Part shown: piece after piece, positions 1 to 7,018 of the stretch
Layout: each line of letters begins with the position of its first letter
Position numbering within the stretch: the stretch's first letter is position 1
The notes under the pieces: model-generated
Seen by the model: only the letters and a program-made list of their open reading frames with translations
Database searches by the model: none
Told to the model about the DNA's origin: nothing
Translations under genes and position numbers: made by a program
Source: an uncultured Fusibacter sp.
GTDB lineage: Bacteria; Bacillota; Clostridia; Peptostreptococcales; Acidaminobacteraceae
NCBI GenBank assembly: GCA_937958285.1
Contig: CALFXQ010000123.1
Span: 1-7,620 of the forward strand
Length of the DNA: 7,620 nucleotides
Direction: 5' to 3'

Positions 1-72
1 GCTGCGATTTACTTGGCTAACAAGCCACCTGGGCTTTATAATATGAATCACCTCATCGAAGAGGTGAAGTAA
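1..72 (+). CDS. dapB: 4-hydroxy-tetrahydrodipicolinate reductase (DapB), C-terminal end only
   Basis: This is the last 23 codons of a gene entering from the left edge, in frame from base 1 and ending in TAA at 70-72. The visible peptide contains the stretch KPPGLYNM, which matches the conserved C-terminal segment of DapB (usually a variant of K-x-P-G-L-Y-x-M followed by a short helix). DapB reduces 4-hydroxy-tetrahydrodipicolinate with NAD(P)H to tetrahydrodipicolinate in the cytoplasm, the step just before the one catalysed by the next gene, dapH. The 21-base gap to dapH and the absence of a terminator between them indicate one operon. The assignment rests on a short tail plus the neighbour, so it is likely but not certain; the catalytic parts lie outside the window. 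Confidence 0.85.
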   Translation, partial: AAIYLANKPPGLYNMNHLIEEVK

Positions 73-93
73 ACCACGAAAGAGGAGTCATAC

Positions 94-804
94 ATGGAGA
101 ATTTTGATTTAACCGATCCCTACGAAATTGCACGCTATATTAAGCAAACTAAAAAATCCACCCCTGTAGAATGCCATATCAAGGGAAATCTAAGTGCGAT
201 TTCTAGCAGTGCGATACGCATCTTTGGCCAGGGTACTTACTGGGTATTATTTGGAGAGTACGAAGATATCAATGTGTTTATTTCCAATAACACCAGCCTT
301 ATCGACGATTTTCACATGACCTGGGACAGACGCAACAGTGCAATCCCCATGCTCGATACACGCGAGATTCAAGCGCGTATCGAACCAGGTGCAGTTATTC
401 GCGATATGGTTAGCATTGGCAAAAATGCTGTCATTATGATGGGTGCAGTGATCAATATTGGCGCTGTAATCGGCGAAGGTACCATGATCGACATGAATGC
501 GGTTTTAGGTGCTAGGGCTACTGTTGGCGCCTATGCCCATATTGGCGCAGGGGCTGTGCTTGCCGGTGTTCTCGAGCCGCCTAGTGCAAAAGCCGTTGTG
601 ATCGAAGACCGTGTGCTCGTTGGTGCCAATGCCGTTGTCTTAGAAGGCGTTCACATTGGCGAAGGGGCAGTTGTTGCCGCTGGCGCTGTGGTCACAGAAG
701 ACGTGCCCGCTGGTGCAGTAGTTGCTGGTTCGCCTGCGCGCATTGTAAAAATGAAAGACGAAAAGACACTTGAGAAGACTAAAATCTTAGAAGACCTGCG
801 CTAG
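94..804 (+). CDS. dapH: 2,3,4,5-tetrahydropyridine-2,6-dicarboxylate N-acetyltransferase (DapH)
   Basis: Cytoplasmic enzyme that transfers acetyl from acetyl-CoA to tetrahydrodipicolinate, the first committed step of the acetylase branch of meso-diaminopimelate and lysine synthesis. The 236-residue length is normal for the family. Residues 1 to about 85 form the DapH-specific N-terminal domain (starting ENFDLTDPYEIARYIK). From about residue 95 to 215 there are repeated hexapeptide units (for example IEPGAVI, VSIGKNA, AVIGEGT, VLVGANA, VHIGEGA) that build a left-handed beta-helix, as expected for a trimeric acyltransferase. The loop around GVLEPPSAKAV (158-168) is a DapH signature. The ending AGSPARIVK (211-219) is the usual close of hexapeptide transferases. 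A strong AAAGAGGAG ribosome binding site at 79-87, six bases before ATG, supports this start. It follows dapB in an operon and ends at a hairpin terminator 16 bases downstream. The sulfur-free hexapeptide family also includes DapD, but the N-terminal domain and the dapB neighbour favour DapH. Confidence 0.96.
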   Translation: MENFDLTDPYEIARYIKQTKKSTPVECHIKGNLSAISSSAIRIFGQGTYWVLFGEYEDINVFISNNTSLIDDFHMTWDRRNSAIPMLDTREIQARIEPGAVIRDMVSIGKNAVIMMGAVINIGAVIGEGTMIDMNAVLGARATVGAYAHIGAGAVLAGVLEPPSAKAVVIEDRVLVGANAVVLEGVHIGEGAVVAAGAVVTEDVPAGAVVAGSPARIVKMKDEKTLEKTKILEDLR

Positions 805-820
805 ATGCAGCTTTCCATGC

Positions 821-871
821 AAAGTCCCTATTGCGATATTGCCTATATCACAAGAGGGACTTTTTATTTTT
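821..871 (+). terminator. Rho-independent terminator of the dapB-dapH operon
   Basis: The arms AAAGTCCCT (821-829) and AGGGACTTT (855-863) pair perfectly. The pairing continues inward with two mismatches through 831-833/851-853 and GATAT/ATATC (835-839/845-849), giving one long hairpin with a five-base loop. The 3' arm runs into a T-rich tract (TTTTTATTTTT, 861-871). It starts 16 bases after the dapH stop codon, which is the expected position for intrinsic termination of the lysine operon. Confidence 0.92.
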
Positions 872-881
872 GCCCCTTTTA

Positions 882-890
882 TGGTATGCT
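882..890 (+). promoter_or_regulatory. Candidate extended -10 promoter of the EF-G paralogue gene
   Basis: TGGTATGCT fits an extended -10 element (TGn followed by TATGCT, 4 of 6 matches to TATAAT). There is no good -35 box; the sequence 18 bases upstream is TTTTTA, inside the T-tract of the dapH terminator. Transcription would start near 897, giving a leader of about 40 bases before the ATG at 936. The preceding terminator requires a promoter somewhere in 872-925, and this is the best candidate I can see. Confidence 0.45.
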
Positions 891-925
891 TAAATCAGTT
901 GATAATCGTCCCTTTATGCGTAAAT

Positions 926-929
926 GGAG
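926..929 (+). promoter_or_regulatory. Ribosome binding site that decides the EF-G paralogue start
   Basis: GGAG at 926-929 lies six bases before the ATG at 936. An in-frame ATG at 924 overlaps this site and has no Shine-Dalgarno sequence at a proper distance upstream, so 936 is the better start. The protein then begins MSNNALKHIRNIGILAH, which also suits an EF-G N-terminus. Confidence 0.75.
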
Positions 930-935
930 TGGGTT

Positions 936-2963
936 ATGTCTAACAATGCACTTAAGCACATTCGGAATATTGGCATTCTCGCCCATATTGATGCAGGTAA
1001 AACCACAACGACTGAGCGTTTACTCTTTTATTCTGGACAAATTCACAAGATGGGCGAGGTGCACGATGGCGCTGCGACCATGGATTGGATGCCTCAAGAG
1101 CAAGAGAGAGGCATTACCATCACTGCGGCCGCCACAAGTCTACCATGGAAGCATGGACTTATTCATCTTATCGATACGCCTGGCCATGTAGACTTTACAG
1201 TGGAAGTTGAGCGCTCCCTTCGGGTTTTGGACGGCGCTGTGTTTGTATTAGACGCTAAAGAAGGCGTAGAGCCTCAAACAGAGGCTGTTTGGCACCTTGC
1301 AGATACCTATAGTGTACCAAGGCTCGTCTTTGTCAATAAAATGGACCGCATCGGTGCAGACTTCCAGTTATGTCTTAACAATCTGACTAAAACCTTTAAA
1401 ATGCCTATCATCCCTGTGGTGTGGCCCCTAGGTCAAGAACGGGATTTTATCGGTGTGATCGATTTAATCGCTCAGTGTGCCATTTACTTCGATGGTGAAC
1501 AAGGCGAAAGCATTAGAATAGATCAAATACCCGATAGTCAAATAGACTTCGCACAACAAAAACGCCAAGAGATTGTAGAGGCATTAGTCGATTTTGATGA
1601 TGCTTTAATCGACGATTACTTAAGTGGTGTCTACGTCACATCTGATAGGTTGATGGCGGCACTTAGAAAAGCGACAATCGCACAGTGTGCAGTGCCTGTG
1701 TTTTGTGGAAGTGCCTACCGCAACAAAGGCATACAGACCCTAATGGATGGCATTGTCTCTTACCTACCTGCTCCTACAGACAAAGCAGAAGTGACAGGTG
1801 AATATTTAGGCATGGCACTAAGCCGCAAAGTATCCGATGATGCACCTTTTTCAGCGCTTATCTTTAAGGTCATGAGCGATCCATTTGTTGGAAAGCTCTT
1901 TTATATAAGGGTTTATTCAGGTACACTTCACCCGGGGAACGTTGTTTTAAATGCCTCAAAAGAAAAACGTGAGCGCGTGAGCAAGCTATTGTCTATGCAT
2001 GCCAACAGCAGACAAGAAAAAATGGAGACTTCTGCTGGAGACATTTTGGCTATTGTCGGTCTAAAACACAGCACAACTGGCGATACGCTTTGCGATTTGG
2101 ACCACCCCATTGTTTACGAGGCCATGCATTTCCCAAATCCCGTCATTGCCATGGCCATTGAACCCAAAACCCCAGCAGATATGGAGAAGCTCCATCAGGC
2201 CCTAGAAAAGCTTCTCGATGAAGACCCTACCCTTTCTGTCTCTATTCACCCTGAAACGGGTCAGACTTTAATCTCTGGCATGGGGGAATTGCATTTAGAA
2301 ATCATTATAGATCGTCTAAAGACTGAATTCTCGTTGGCTATTCACTCTGGTAGTCCTCAAGTCTCCTACTGTGAAACGCTTACAGAACCCACTCAACTCG
2401 ATTATCACTTGAATCAGTCCATGGGACAAAATCGACTCGAAGCCCAGCTTGCGCTGCGATTGCGTCCGCTTACAAGAGGCGATGGCAATCGCATCGCCCT
2501 CGATAAGGTGTGCGAGACCCTTTCGCCTCAACAACAGCTCTGGATACAAAGCGGCATAGAAGGTGCGCTGTTGTCTGGCCCCATCGGTGGTTATCCGGTG
2601 GTGGATGTGTGTGTTGAGGTGCTAGCGCTACAGTTCAAAAGCGACTCGTTTACAGAGGTCGCTCTTAAAACCATCTCCTCGCTGGCTACCGCAGAGGGTA
2701 CAAAAAAAGGACACGTATCACTACTAGAACCCTTTTGCTCTGTAGTCATTCACGTGCCCGAATCTACGACTGGCGATGTTTTAGACGACTTAAGACAACG
2801 CTCTGGCCTTATTTTAGAGGTTTTAACCCAAAATGGGCTGTGCACAGTACGCGCCACCGCTCCCCTCTCTAAGATGTTTGGCTATGCCACTGCACTGCGC
2901 TCGAAGACGCAAGGCCGTGGCAATCACAGCATGCAGTTTAGTCACTATGATGTATGCTATTAA
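936..2963 (+). CDS. fusA: Elongation factor G family translational GTPase (probable EF-G paralogue with altered domain IV)
   Basis: Ribosome-associated GTPase of the EF-G family; 675 residues against about 690 for standard EF-G. The symbol marks the family only. In order: P-loop AHIDAGKT (16-23), switch I with RGIT (58-61), switch II DTPGH (80-84), NKMD (134-137), GSA (258-260), a G' insert, domain II from about 304, domain III from about 400 (including GMGELHLEI), domain IV from about 478 and domain V from about 600, ending in the EF-G-type MFGYATALRSKTQGRG. The GTPase core and domain V look standard. Domain IV does not: the usual QSGGRGQYGH loop reads QSMGQNRLEA (494-503), and the tip loop normally YHDVDSSE reads FKSDSFTE, putting Lys568 where translocases have the conserved His. 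The gene is not next to rpsL, rpsG or tuf, as the main fusA often is, which also suggests a second copy (EF-G2-like). A tetracycline-type ribosomal protection protein is less likely because the switch regions and G' domain are EF-G-like. It overlaps the convergent helicase gene by 26 bases. The alternative start at 924 would add four residues. Confidence 0.9.
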   Translation: MSNNALKHIRNIGILAHIDAGKTTTTERLLFYSGQIHKMGEVHDGAATMDWMPQEQERGITITAAATSLPWKHGLIHLIDTPGHVDFTVEVERSLRVLDGAVFVLDAKEGVEPQTEAVWHLADTYSVPRLVFVNKMDRIGADFQLCLNNLTKTFKMPIIPVVWPLGQERDFIGVIDLIAQCAIYFDGEQGESIRIDQIPDSQIDFAQQKRQEIVEALVDFDDALIDDYLSGVYVTSDRLMAALRKATIAQCAVPVFCGSAYRNKGIQTLMDGIVSYLPAPTDKAEVTGEYLGMALSRKVSDDAPFSALIFKVMSDPFVGKLFYIRVYSGTLHPGNVVLNASKEKRERVSKLLSMHANSRQEKMETSAGDILAIVGLKHSTTGDTLCDLDHPIVYEAMHFPNPVIAMAIEPKTPADMEKLHQALEKLLDEDPTLSVSIHPETGQTLISGMGELHLEIIIDRLKTEFSLAIHSGSPQVSYCETLTEPTQLDYHLNQSMGQNRLEAQLALRLRPLTRGDGNRIALDKVCETLSPQQQLWIQSGIEGALLSGPIGGYPVVDVCVEVLALQFKSDSFTEVALKTISSLATAEGTKKGHVSLLEPFCSVVIHVPESTTGDVLDDLRQRSGLILEVLTQNGLCTVRATAPLSKMFGYATALRSKTQGRGNHSMQFSHYDVCY

Positions 2964-4890
2964 TTAAATCTATCGTCTCGAAGAGCTCCTGAAACATGGG
3001 CTCTTCTTTTAATGTGCTAAAATTCCCGATCAATATCAATTTGTGTTTGGCACGGCTAATAGAGACATTTAACCTGCGAAAGTCCTTTAAAAAGCCCACT
3101 TGGCCACTGCGATTTGAGCGCACAAAGCTGAGGATTACCAAATCTTTTTCACGGCCCTGAAAGGCATCTACCGTATCGACTTCTAGGGTCTCGCCTACCT
3201 CTATGGCCTTGGTGATGAGCTGTGCTTGAGCTTTATATGGCGTGATCACCGCAATTTGTTGGCCGACCAAACCCAATTGAAGATACTTGTTGACCACTTG
3301 CTTGACCTTGTCGATCTCTTCTTGATTGTAGTAGGATTTGGTGTCAGCAAAGAGGCGTTCAGAACCTCTTACGTCGATACACTGAATAATCGGCGTCTTT
3401 TTAGGTTCTATTGGCCTGCCATCTAGTCCTTTTAAGCGGGCATTGGCCACCGTTTCGTCTGGCGTAAGTGTTCCACTGTAAAACATACTGCTCACCAGAT
3501 CGTTGATTTCTTGGTGCATGCGATATTGGCGTTCGAGGCGCATCAGTTGATAGGGATAAGCTTCTGCCAAAAATGACATGAGGGATTGATTTAATCCCAG
3601 CGCTTTGGCCTCTTGGCTAAGAATGACCGGTGGCAACTGGTAATGGTCACCTACGAGAACAAAGCGCTCGGCCTTTAAGATGGGAATTAGCGTCGAGGGT
3701 ATAGAGGCTTGAGCGGCTTCGTCCACCACTGCAAAGTCAAAGCGCTCTAGTTCTAAGAGTTCACCTCCACAGGTGGCGTTGGTAGCTGCTATTATGCGGT
3801 GGCTGTTTAGCAAATCTTGCTGGATCTCCTTGCGCAGCATTTTAAGGCGTTCATACAGCGCATCGAGCTTCATTTGCACCTTGAGCCAGGGCTTGATTTC
3901 TTTTAGCACATCTTTTGGAATGTTCTTAGTAGACCGTCCACGTTCTATCATTTCCCATAGCTCTACAAATGTATAGCCTTTAATGGCACTGCCGCTGGGC
4001 TTTTGATAAGTGCTTTGCTCCTCTTTAAGCTGTTCCATTTGCTGATTCATTGCCTTTACATCGCCAAAGAGCACATGCTTGGCGACTTGATAATCCATGG
4101 TGTAACCTTTGAGATCTCGATTGACGCGTATGGGATTTCCAATGCGCAGTGGTTCTAAATTTAGGGCTACCAGCTTTCGCACTAAATGATCTACCGCCGC
4201 ATTTGAATCTGCTGTGATTAAGACGCGCCCTCCAGCTTTTACCATTGCAGCGACTAGGTGTGCCGCTGTATAAGTCTTACCCGTTCCCGGGGGTCCTTGA
4301 ATACTATAATAGCCATTATTGCCTAAAGCATAGGTCACGCTTTGGTTTTGAGCCAAATTGAGGGCTTCAAAATTGACTTTTGCCGGTGAGGCATTTACGT
4401 GGTATTGACCAGAAATCAGGGTTTGAAGCCTGCTAAAGAAGGGGGCTTTTGCCAAGGTAAGCGCAGCCTCCATGCGCGAAAATGTCACGTCGTTAACAAA
4501 GAGATCTAATCTGCAATCACGGTTTTGTACCATATTCAGGGCATGGGGCACCGCAATGGTGATGGTTTTTTGCGACAGGTCGTACACAAGTCCCTTGGGG
4601 TTCATGGCATCGAGAGGATCGTATTGACTGATGATGAGCTGGTCACCCACAACAATTTGCGTCTGCCCTAAATTTCTCCCACTTGCCTTTCTAAACTGAT
4701 ATAAGTACTCGCCTCCAATTGTGCGTCCAGCACTTTTCTTGCGAAGACCCACGTAGGATCTGCCTTTTTCTTCGCGCTCTACGCCTGAGAGTCTGCGCAT
4801 TTCGTCTTGGTGGCGCAACCGCTCTTCATCGCGTTCGCATTCCACAGCTTTAAGTAAGCGATTTAAAAGGTTCTTTACTTCAATCTGCAT
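2938..4890 (-). CDS. SF1B DNA/RNA helicase of the IGHMBP2/UPF1-like (DNA2/NAM7) family
   Basis: ATP-dependent nucleic acid helicase of superfamily 1B, 650 residues, cytoplasmic, with no nuclease or zinc-finger domain visible. Residues about 40-120 resemble the beta-barrel that precedes the motor in IGHMBP2/UPF1 proteins. The motor follows: ALNLAQNQSV (176-185, Q-motif region), Walker A GPPGTGKT (199-206), motif Ia ADSNAAVDHLV (227-237), motif II VVDEAAQ (388-394; the DEAAQ form is typical of UPF1-like enzymes), motif III LVGDHYQLPP (412-421), motif IV RLERQYRMH (451-459), motif V VDTVDAFQGREKD (571-583) and motif VI RRLNVSISRAKHKL (605-618). The charged stretch at 277-360 probably forms the stalk between motifs Ia and II. 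All catalytic motifs look intact, so it should be an active ATPase; polarity is expected to be 5' to 3' from the family. Substrate (R-loops, RNA or ssDNA) cannot be read from the sequence. The ATG at 4890 has only a weak GGGGTG upstream. It is transcribed alone and converges on the EF-G paralogue with a 26-base overlap. Confidence 0.92.
   Translation of the reverse strand: MQIEVKNLLNRLLKAVECERDEERLRHQDEMRRLSGVEREEKGRSYVGLRKKSAGRTIGGEYLYQFRKASGRNLGQTQIVVGDQLIISQYDPLDAMNPKGLVYDLSQKTITIAVPHALNMVQNRDCRLDLFVNDVTFSRMEAALTLAKAPFFSRLQTLISGQYHVNASPAKVNFEALNLAQNQSVTYALGNNGYYSIQGPPGTGKTYTAAHLVAAMVKAGGRVLITADSNAAVDHLVRKLVALNLEPLRIGNPIRVNRDLKGYTMDYQVAKHVLFGDVKAMNQQMEQLKEEQSTYQKPSGSAIKGYTFVELWEMIERGRSTKNIPKDVLKEIKPWLKVQMKLDALYERLKMLRKEIQQDLLNSHRIIAATNATCGGELLELERFDFAVVDEAAQASIPSTLIPILKAERFVLVGDHYQLPPVILSQEAKALGLNQSLMSFLAEAYPYQLMRLERQYRMHQEINDLVSSMFYSGTLTPDETVANARLKGLDGRPIEPKKTPIIQCIDVRGSERLFADTKSYYNQEEIDKVKQVVNKYLQLGLVGQQIAVITPYKAQAQLITKAIEVGETLEVDTVDAFQGREKDLVILSFVRSNRSGQVGFLKDFRRLNVSISRAKHKLILIGNFSTLKEEPMFQELFETIDLINSIHHSD
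2980..3010 (+). terminator. Candidate terminator of the EF-G paralogue gene, inside the convergent helicase gene
   Basis: GAAGAGC (2980-2986) pairs with GCTCTTC (3000-3006), extended by a T-G and a C-G pair, with a loop of about nine bases, followed by TTTT (3007-3010). It begins 16 bases after the EF-G stop codon. The same bases encode the helicase C-terminus on the other strand (the EEPMFQELFE region). The T-tract is short, so termination may be partial. Confidence 0.5.
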
Positions 4891-4932
4891 CTAACACCCC
4901 GCGCCTTCTCTATAGACTTTCCGAACACTTCC

Positions 4933-4951
4933 ATTTAATTCAAGATTAAAT
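4933..4951. repeat. AT-rich inverted repeat upstream of the helicase gene
   Basis: ATTTAAT (4933-4939) and ATTAAAT (4945-4951) form a perfect 7-bp inverted repeat with a five-base spacer, 43 bases upstream of the helicase ATG on the minus strand. It could be an operator or part of an AT-rich promoter region, but such short AT-only symmetry can arise by chance. I could not pick a convincing -35/-10 pair for the helicase gene in 4891-5057. Confidence 0.3.
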
Positions 4952-5032
4952 CACATAAACTAAAGCTAAATTTTGATGCAAGCTACTTTTATTCAATCTG
5001 AGAATTTGATACACTCCTATAAAAGAGAGATA

Positions 5033-5047
5033 GACGAAGTATTCGTC
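5033..5047. repeat. Short perfect hairpin next to the intergenic terminator
   Basis: GACGAA (5033-5038) and TTCGTC (5042-5047) pair perfectly around a three-base loop. It sits 10 bases from the larger terminator hairpin at 5058-5089, so a transcript crossing on either strand would carry two stem-loops in tandem. No function can be assigned from the sequence alone. Confidence 0.4.
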
Positions 5048-5057
5048 GCTTTAGGGG

Positions 5058-5096
5058 AAAAGCCAATAGCGCTTCAGCTATTGGCTTTTGTATTTT
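5058..5096 (-). terminator. Bidirectional terminator hairpin after the methyltransferase gene
   Basis: A perfect 13-bp inverted repeat, AAAAGCCAATAGC (5058-5070) and GCTATTGGCTTTT (5077-5089), with a six-base loop. On the minus strand it lies 16 bases after the methyltransferase stop codon and ends in TTTT followed by CCCC, so it should end the permease-methyltransferase operon. On the plus strand the same stem is followed by TTTTGTATTTTTT, a better U-tract, so it can also stop rightward transcripts. Confidence 0.85.
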
Positions 5097-5105
5097 TTGC
5101 CCTCA

Positions 5106-6125
5106 TTAGCGCTTTTTATACACTAATAAATCTCTTGTCACAGCCTGCTCGACCCAGTGTTGAAAGTCGCCAAAAACCCCTTCTTTTAGCACTGAAAAGC
5201 CTGCCGACTCAAAGGCTGTATCTACAACTGCGCGATCAAAACTATGCACATTATACGCGATAACTGCAACTGCGCCTTTCATAAGCACCCTTTGCCACTC
5301 AGGCGCCGCTTCGCATAGAAGTTTCGCTAAGTCAACGCCGCGCCCGGCATCTCTCCCCTTATGCTGGATCCCGTATGGCAGATCCACTACCATGCCGTGG
5401 AAACTTGCCTTCTTGTAAAACCGATTGATCTGGCGTGTATCACCTTGTGCAAAATGAAGCACTCTGCGGTCTTTTGCCTTGTATGCTTCTGTTGTTGCAG
5501 CGGTTTCTACCGTGTACTTTGTGCCCAACACCTTGCCGTCGAAATGTACGGTTTGGTGGGAAAATTCATGCTTATACATATGATACTTCAAATAGCGCTT
5601 CACAAAATTGCCCATTTCAGATATAGCCATTTTATCCTGATCGATGCCCGACATATGATAGCCCAGCATTAATCCTTGATATAGGCTCGTGCCCCTACCG
5701 CACATAGGGTCTACCAAATTCATAGGCGTGTCGAAGTCATGGGCGTAGTCCCCCGCAAGCACAGCCACCTGCAGTAGCATCAAGGTAAAGGCTTCATTTG
5801 TCTTTCCACTGTACTTTTGAATACTGGCCATATCTTTTGGAAAATAGGTGGCACGCCCCTCATGTCTTGGCACTAGCCCAGCAGAAGACACTTCGAAAGT
5901 CACGAAGTTATCTCCTAGACGTCCAAGGACTTGTTCAAATTTCTGTTCTAAGGTCTCTACTTCAAAGGTGAGCAACTCCAAACCGCCAATGGGTTCATAT
6001 TGCAAATGTAAAATGGATTGGCCCAGAGCATCTGCTGCCAAAGTCACTTGATTGACTAAAAGTTGCTTCGTGGCTTCTTCATACCGAGCGTTGGCATGCG
6101 GCGTTCTAAGTATGGCGAGTTTCAT
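5106..6125 (-). CDS. TRM11-like SAM-dependent methyltransferase (putative RNA/DNA methylase)
   Basis: A 339-residue Rossmann-fold methyltransferase, probably acting on tRNA or other nucleic acid. The C-terminal two thirds carry the catalytic domain: motif I NLVDPMCGRGTSL (136-148), which binds S-adenosylmethionine; an acidic residue in SGID (159-162) placed to hold the ribose; and motif IV VVDLPYG (246-252), the position of the (D/N)PPY motif of amino-methylating enzymes such as TRM11/TrmG10. The stretch RATYFPKDMASIQKYSGKT (91-109) just ahead is typical of this group. The first 90 or so residues do not resemble a clear THUMP domain to me, so the RNA-binding part is unusual or reduced. Motif IV has Leu instead of the first Pro. 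The start overlaps the stop of the upstream permease gene by four bases (ATGA), so translation is probably coupled; AGAGG lies about 10 bases upstream. Substrate is not known; a DNA adenine or cytosine target cannot be excluded. Confidence 0.8.
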   Translation of the reverse strand: MKLAILRTPHANARYEEATKQLLVNQVTLAADALGQSILHLQYEPIGGLELLTFEVETLEQKFEQVLGRLGDNFVTFEVSSAGLVPRHEGRATYFPKDMASIQKYSGKTNEAFTLMLLQVAVLAGDYAHDFDTPMNLVDPMCGRGTSLYQGLMLGYHMSGIDQDKMAISEMGNFVKRYLKYHMYKHEFSHQTVHFDGKVLGTKYTVETAATTEAYKAKDRRVLHFAQGDTRQINRFYKKASFHGMVVDLPYGIQHKGRDAGRGVDLAKLLCEAAPEWQRVLMKGAVAVIAYNVHSFDRAVVDTAFESAGFSVLKEGVFGDFQHWVEQAVTRDLLVYKKR

Positions 6126-7009
6126 CCTTTTAGTGCCTCTTTCTTTTTAAATTCCACTTCGACAATTAAGATTGCCGCAAAGATCAATATAGATCCCATA
6201 ATCATTTTAAAGGTCATCACATCTTTTAAGAGCCATACGCCGAGAACTGCAGCAAACACAGATTCTAGGCTCATAATGATCGAGGCATGAGATGAAGTGG
6301 TATACTTTTGTGCAATGGTTTGAACGGTAAAACACAAAAATGTAGAAAATACAGCAAGATAAACCACCGCAATCCACGACTGAGTTGTAAGACCAGAGGG
6401 CAAGGGCTCGGTGATTAAAGCCGTTATTACGCTAAATACAGCTGCTACGGCAATTTGAATAAAGGCGAGCTTTACAGTGTTCATCGATTTTGCAAAGAAC
6501 TCAATCGACATAATGTGCGCAGCAAACAGCACTGCACACAGTAGTGTTAAGGCGTCTCCAAAATTGATCGACAAACCATCTGTTAAGCTCATGAGCCCAA
6601 TCCCCGTCAAGGTGAGAATACTGCCTACAAAGGCCTTAATGGGTGGTCTTCTCTTATAGAGCATCCACGAGAGCAGTGGTACCACCACTACGTACACCGC
6701 CGTTAAAAAGCCTTGTTTACTTGCAGTGGTAAACTGCAGACCATAGGTTTGTGCAGCAAATGCCAAGAATAAGAAAGTGCCTACAACTGCACCTTGTTGC
6801 CAATCTTTTGATGTGATTTTGCCAATCCACTTTCTCAATAAAACAAAGAGAATAAATGCGGCAAGAGTAAAGCGCAGTGCCATTAAGACCATGGGTGTCA
6901 TGGTGTTTAAGCCGTCTTTTACCGCAATAAAACCACCACCCCATACTAGGGCTACAAATAAAAGGCTTACATCTGAGAGTAGCGCTTTCGTTTTTGATGT
7001 CATCGTCAT
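6122..7009 (-). CDS. EamA/DMT-family inner-membrane transporter (RhaT/YdcZ-like permease)
   Basis: A 295-residue integral membrane protein of the drug/metabolite transporter superfamily, normally an exporter of small metabolites or amino acids. Ten hydrophobic segments can be marked at about residues 12-31, 40-58, 72-92, 97-116, 126-143, 151-170, 179-200, 210-230, 243-262 and 267-285, in two five-helix EamA repeats. Family signs are LVWGGGFIAVKDGL (21-34) with MALRFTLAA (43-51) in the first repeat, and SLESVFAAVLGVWLLKD (247-263) in the second, followed by a Lys/Glu-rich cytoplasmic tail. The length is typical. ATG at 7007-7009 is chosen over the in-frame ATG two codons later because GGAGG lies nine bases before it. 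First gene of a two-gene operon, overlapping the methyltransferase start by four bases. Substrate cannot be inferred; the partner gene gives no obvious clue. Confidence 0.93.
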   Translation of the reverse strand: MTMTSKTKALLSDVSLLFVALVWGGGFIAVKDGLNTMTPMVLMALRFTLAAFILFVLLRKWIGKITSKDWQQGAVVGTFLFLAFAAQTYGLQFTTASKQGFLTAVYVVVVPLLSWMLYKRRPPIKAFVGSILTLTGIGLMSLTDGLSINFGDALTLLCAVLFAAHIMSIEFFAKSMNTVKLAFIQIAVAAVFSVITALITEPLPSGLTTQSWIAVVYLAVFSTFLCFTVQTIAQKYTTSSHASIIMSLESVFAAVLGVWLLKDVMTFKMIMGSILIFAAILIVEVEFKKKEALKG

Positions 7010-7018
7010 TGATTTAAT

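Noticed and set aside
805..1191. Plus-strand open frame of 128 codons right after dapH
   Set aside because: It starts directly on the dapH stop, runs through the terminator hairpin and then through the EF-G gene in another frame. It has no ribosome binding site of its own and no recognisable domain.
936..2963. Tetracycline-resistance ribosomal protection protein (TetM/TetO type)
   Set aside because: The N-terminus, switch I (TMDWM..QERGIT), G' insert and C-terminus match EF-G more closely than TetM, whose start is of the form KIINIGVLAHVDAGKTT with a different effector region. It remains a remote alternative because domain IV is divergent.
4973..5263. Plus-strand open frame of 96 codons with a hydrophobic middle segment
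   Set aside because: It has no Shine-Dalgarno sequence; the hydrophobic part comes from the terminator hairpin and T-tract, and its second half is antisense to the methyltransferase gene.
5361..5672. Cys-rich plus-strand open frame of 103 codons
   Set aside because: It lies wholly antisense to the methyltransferase core, and its cysteines are complements of the conserved coding strand.
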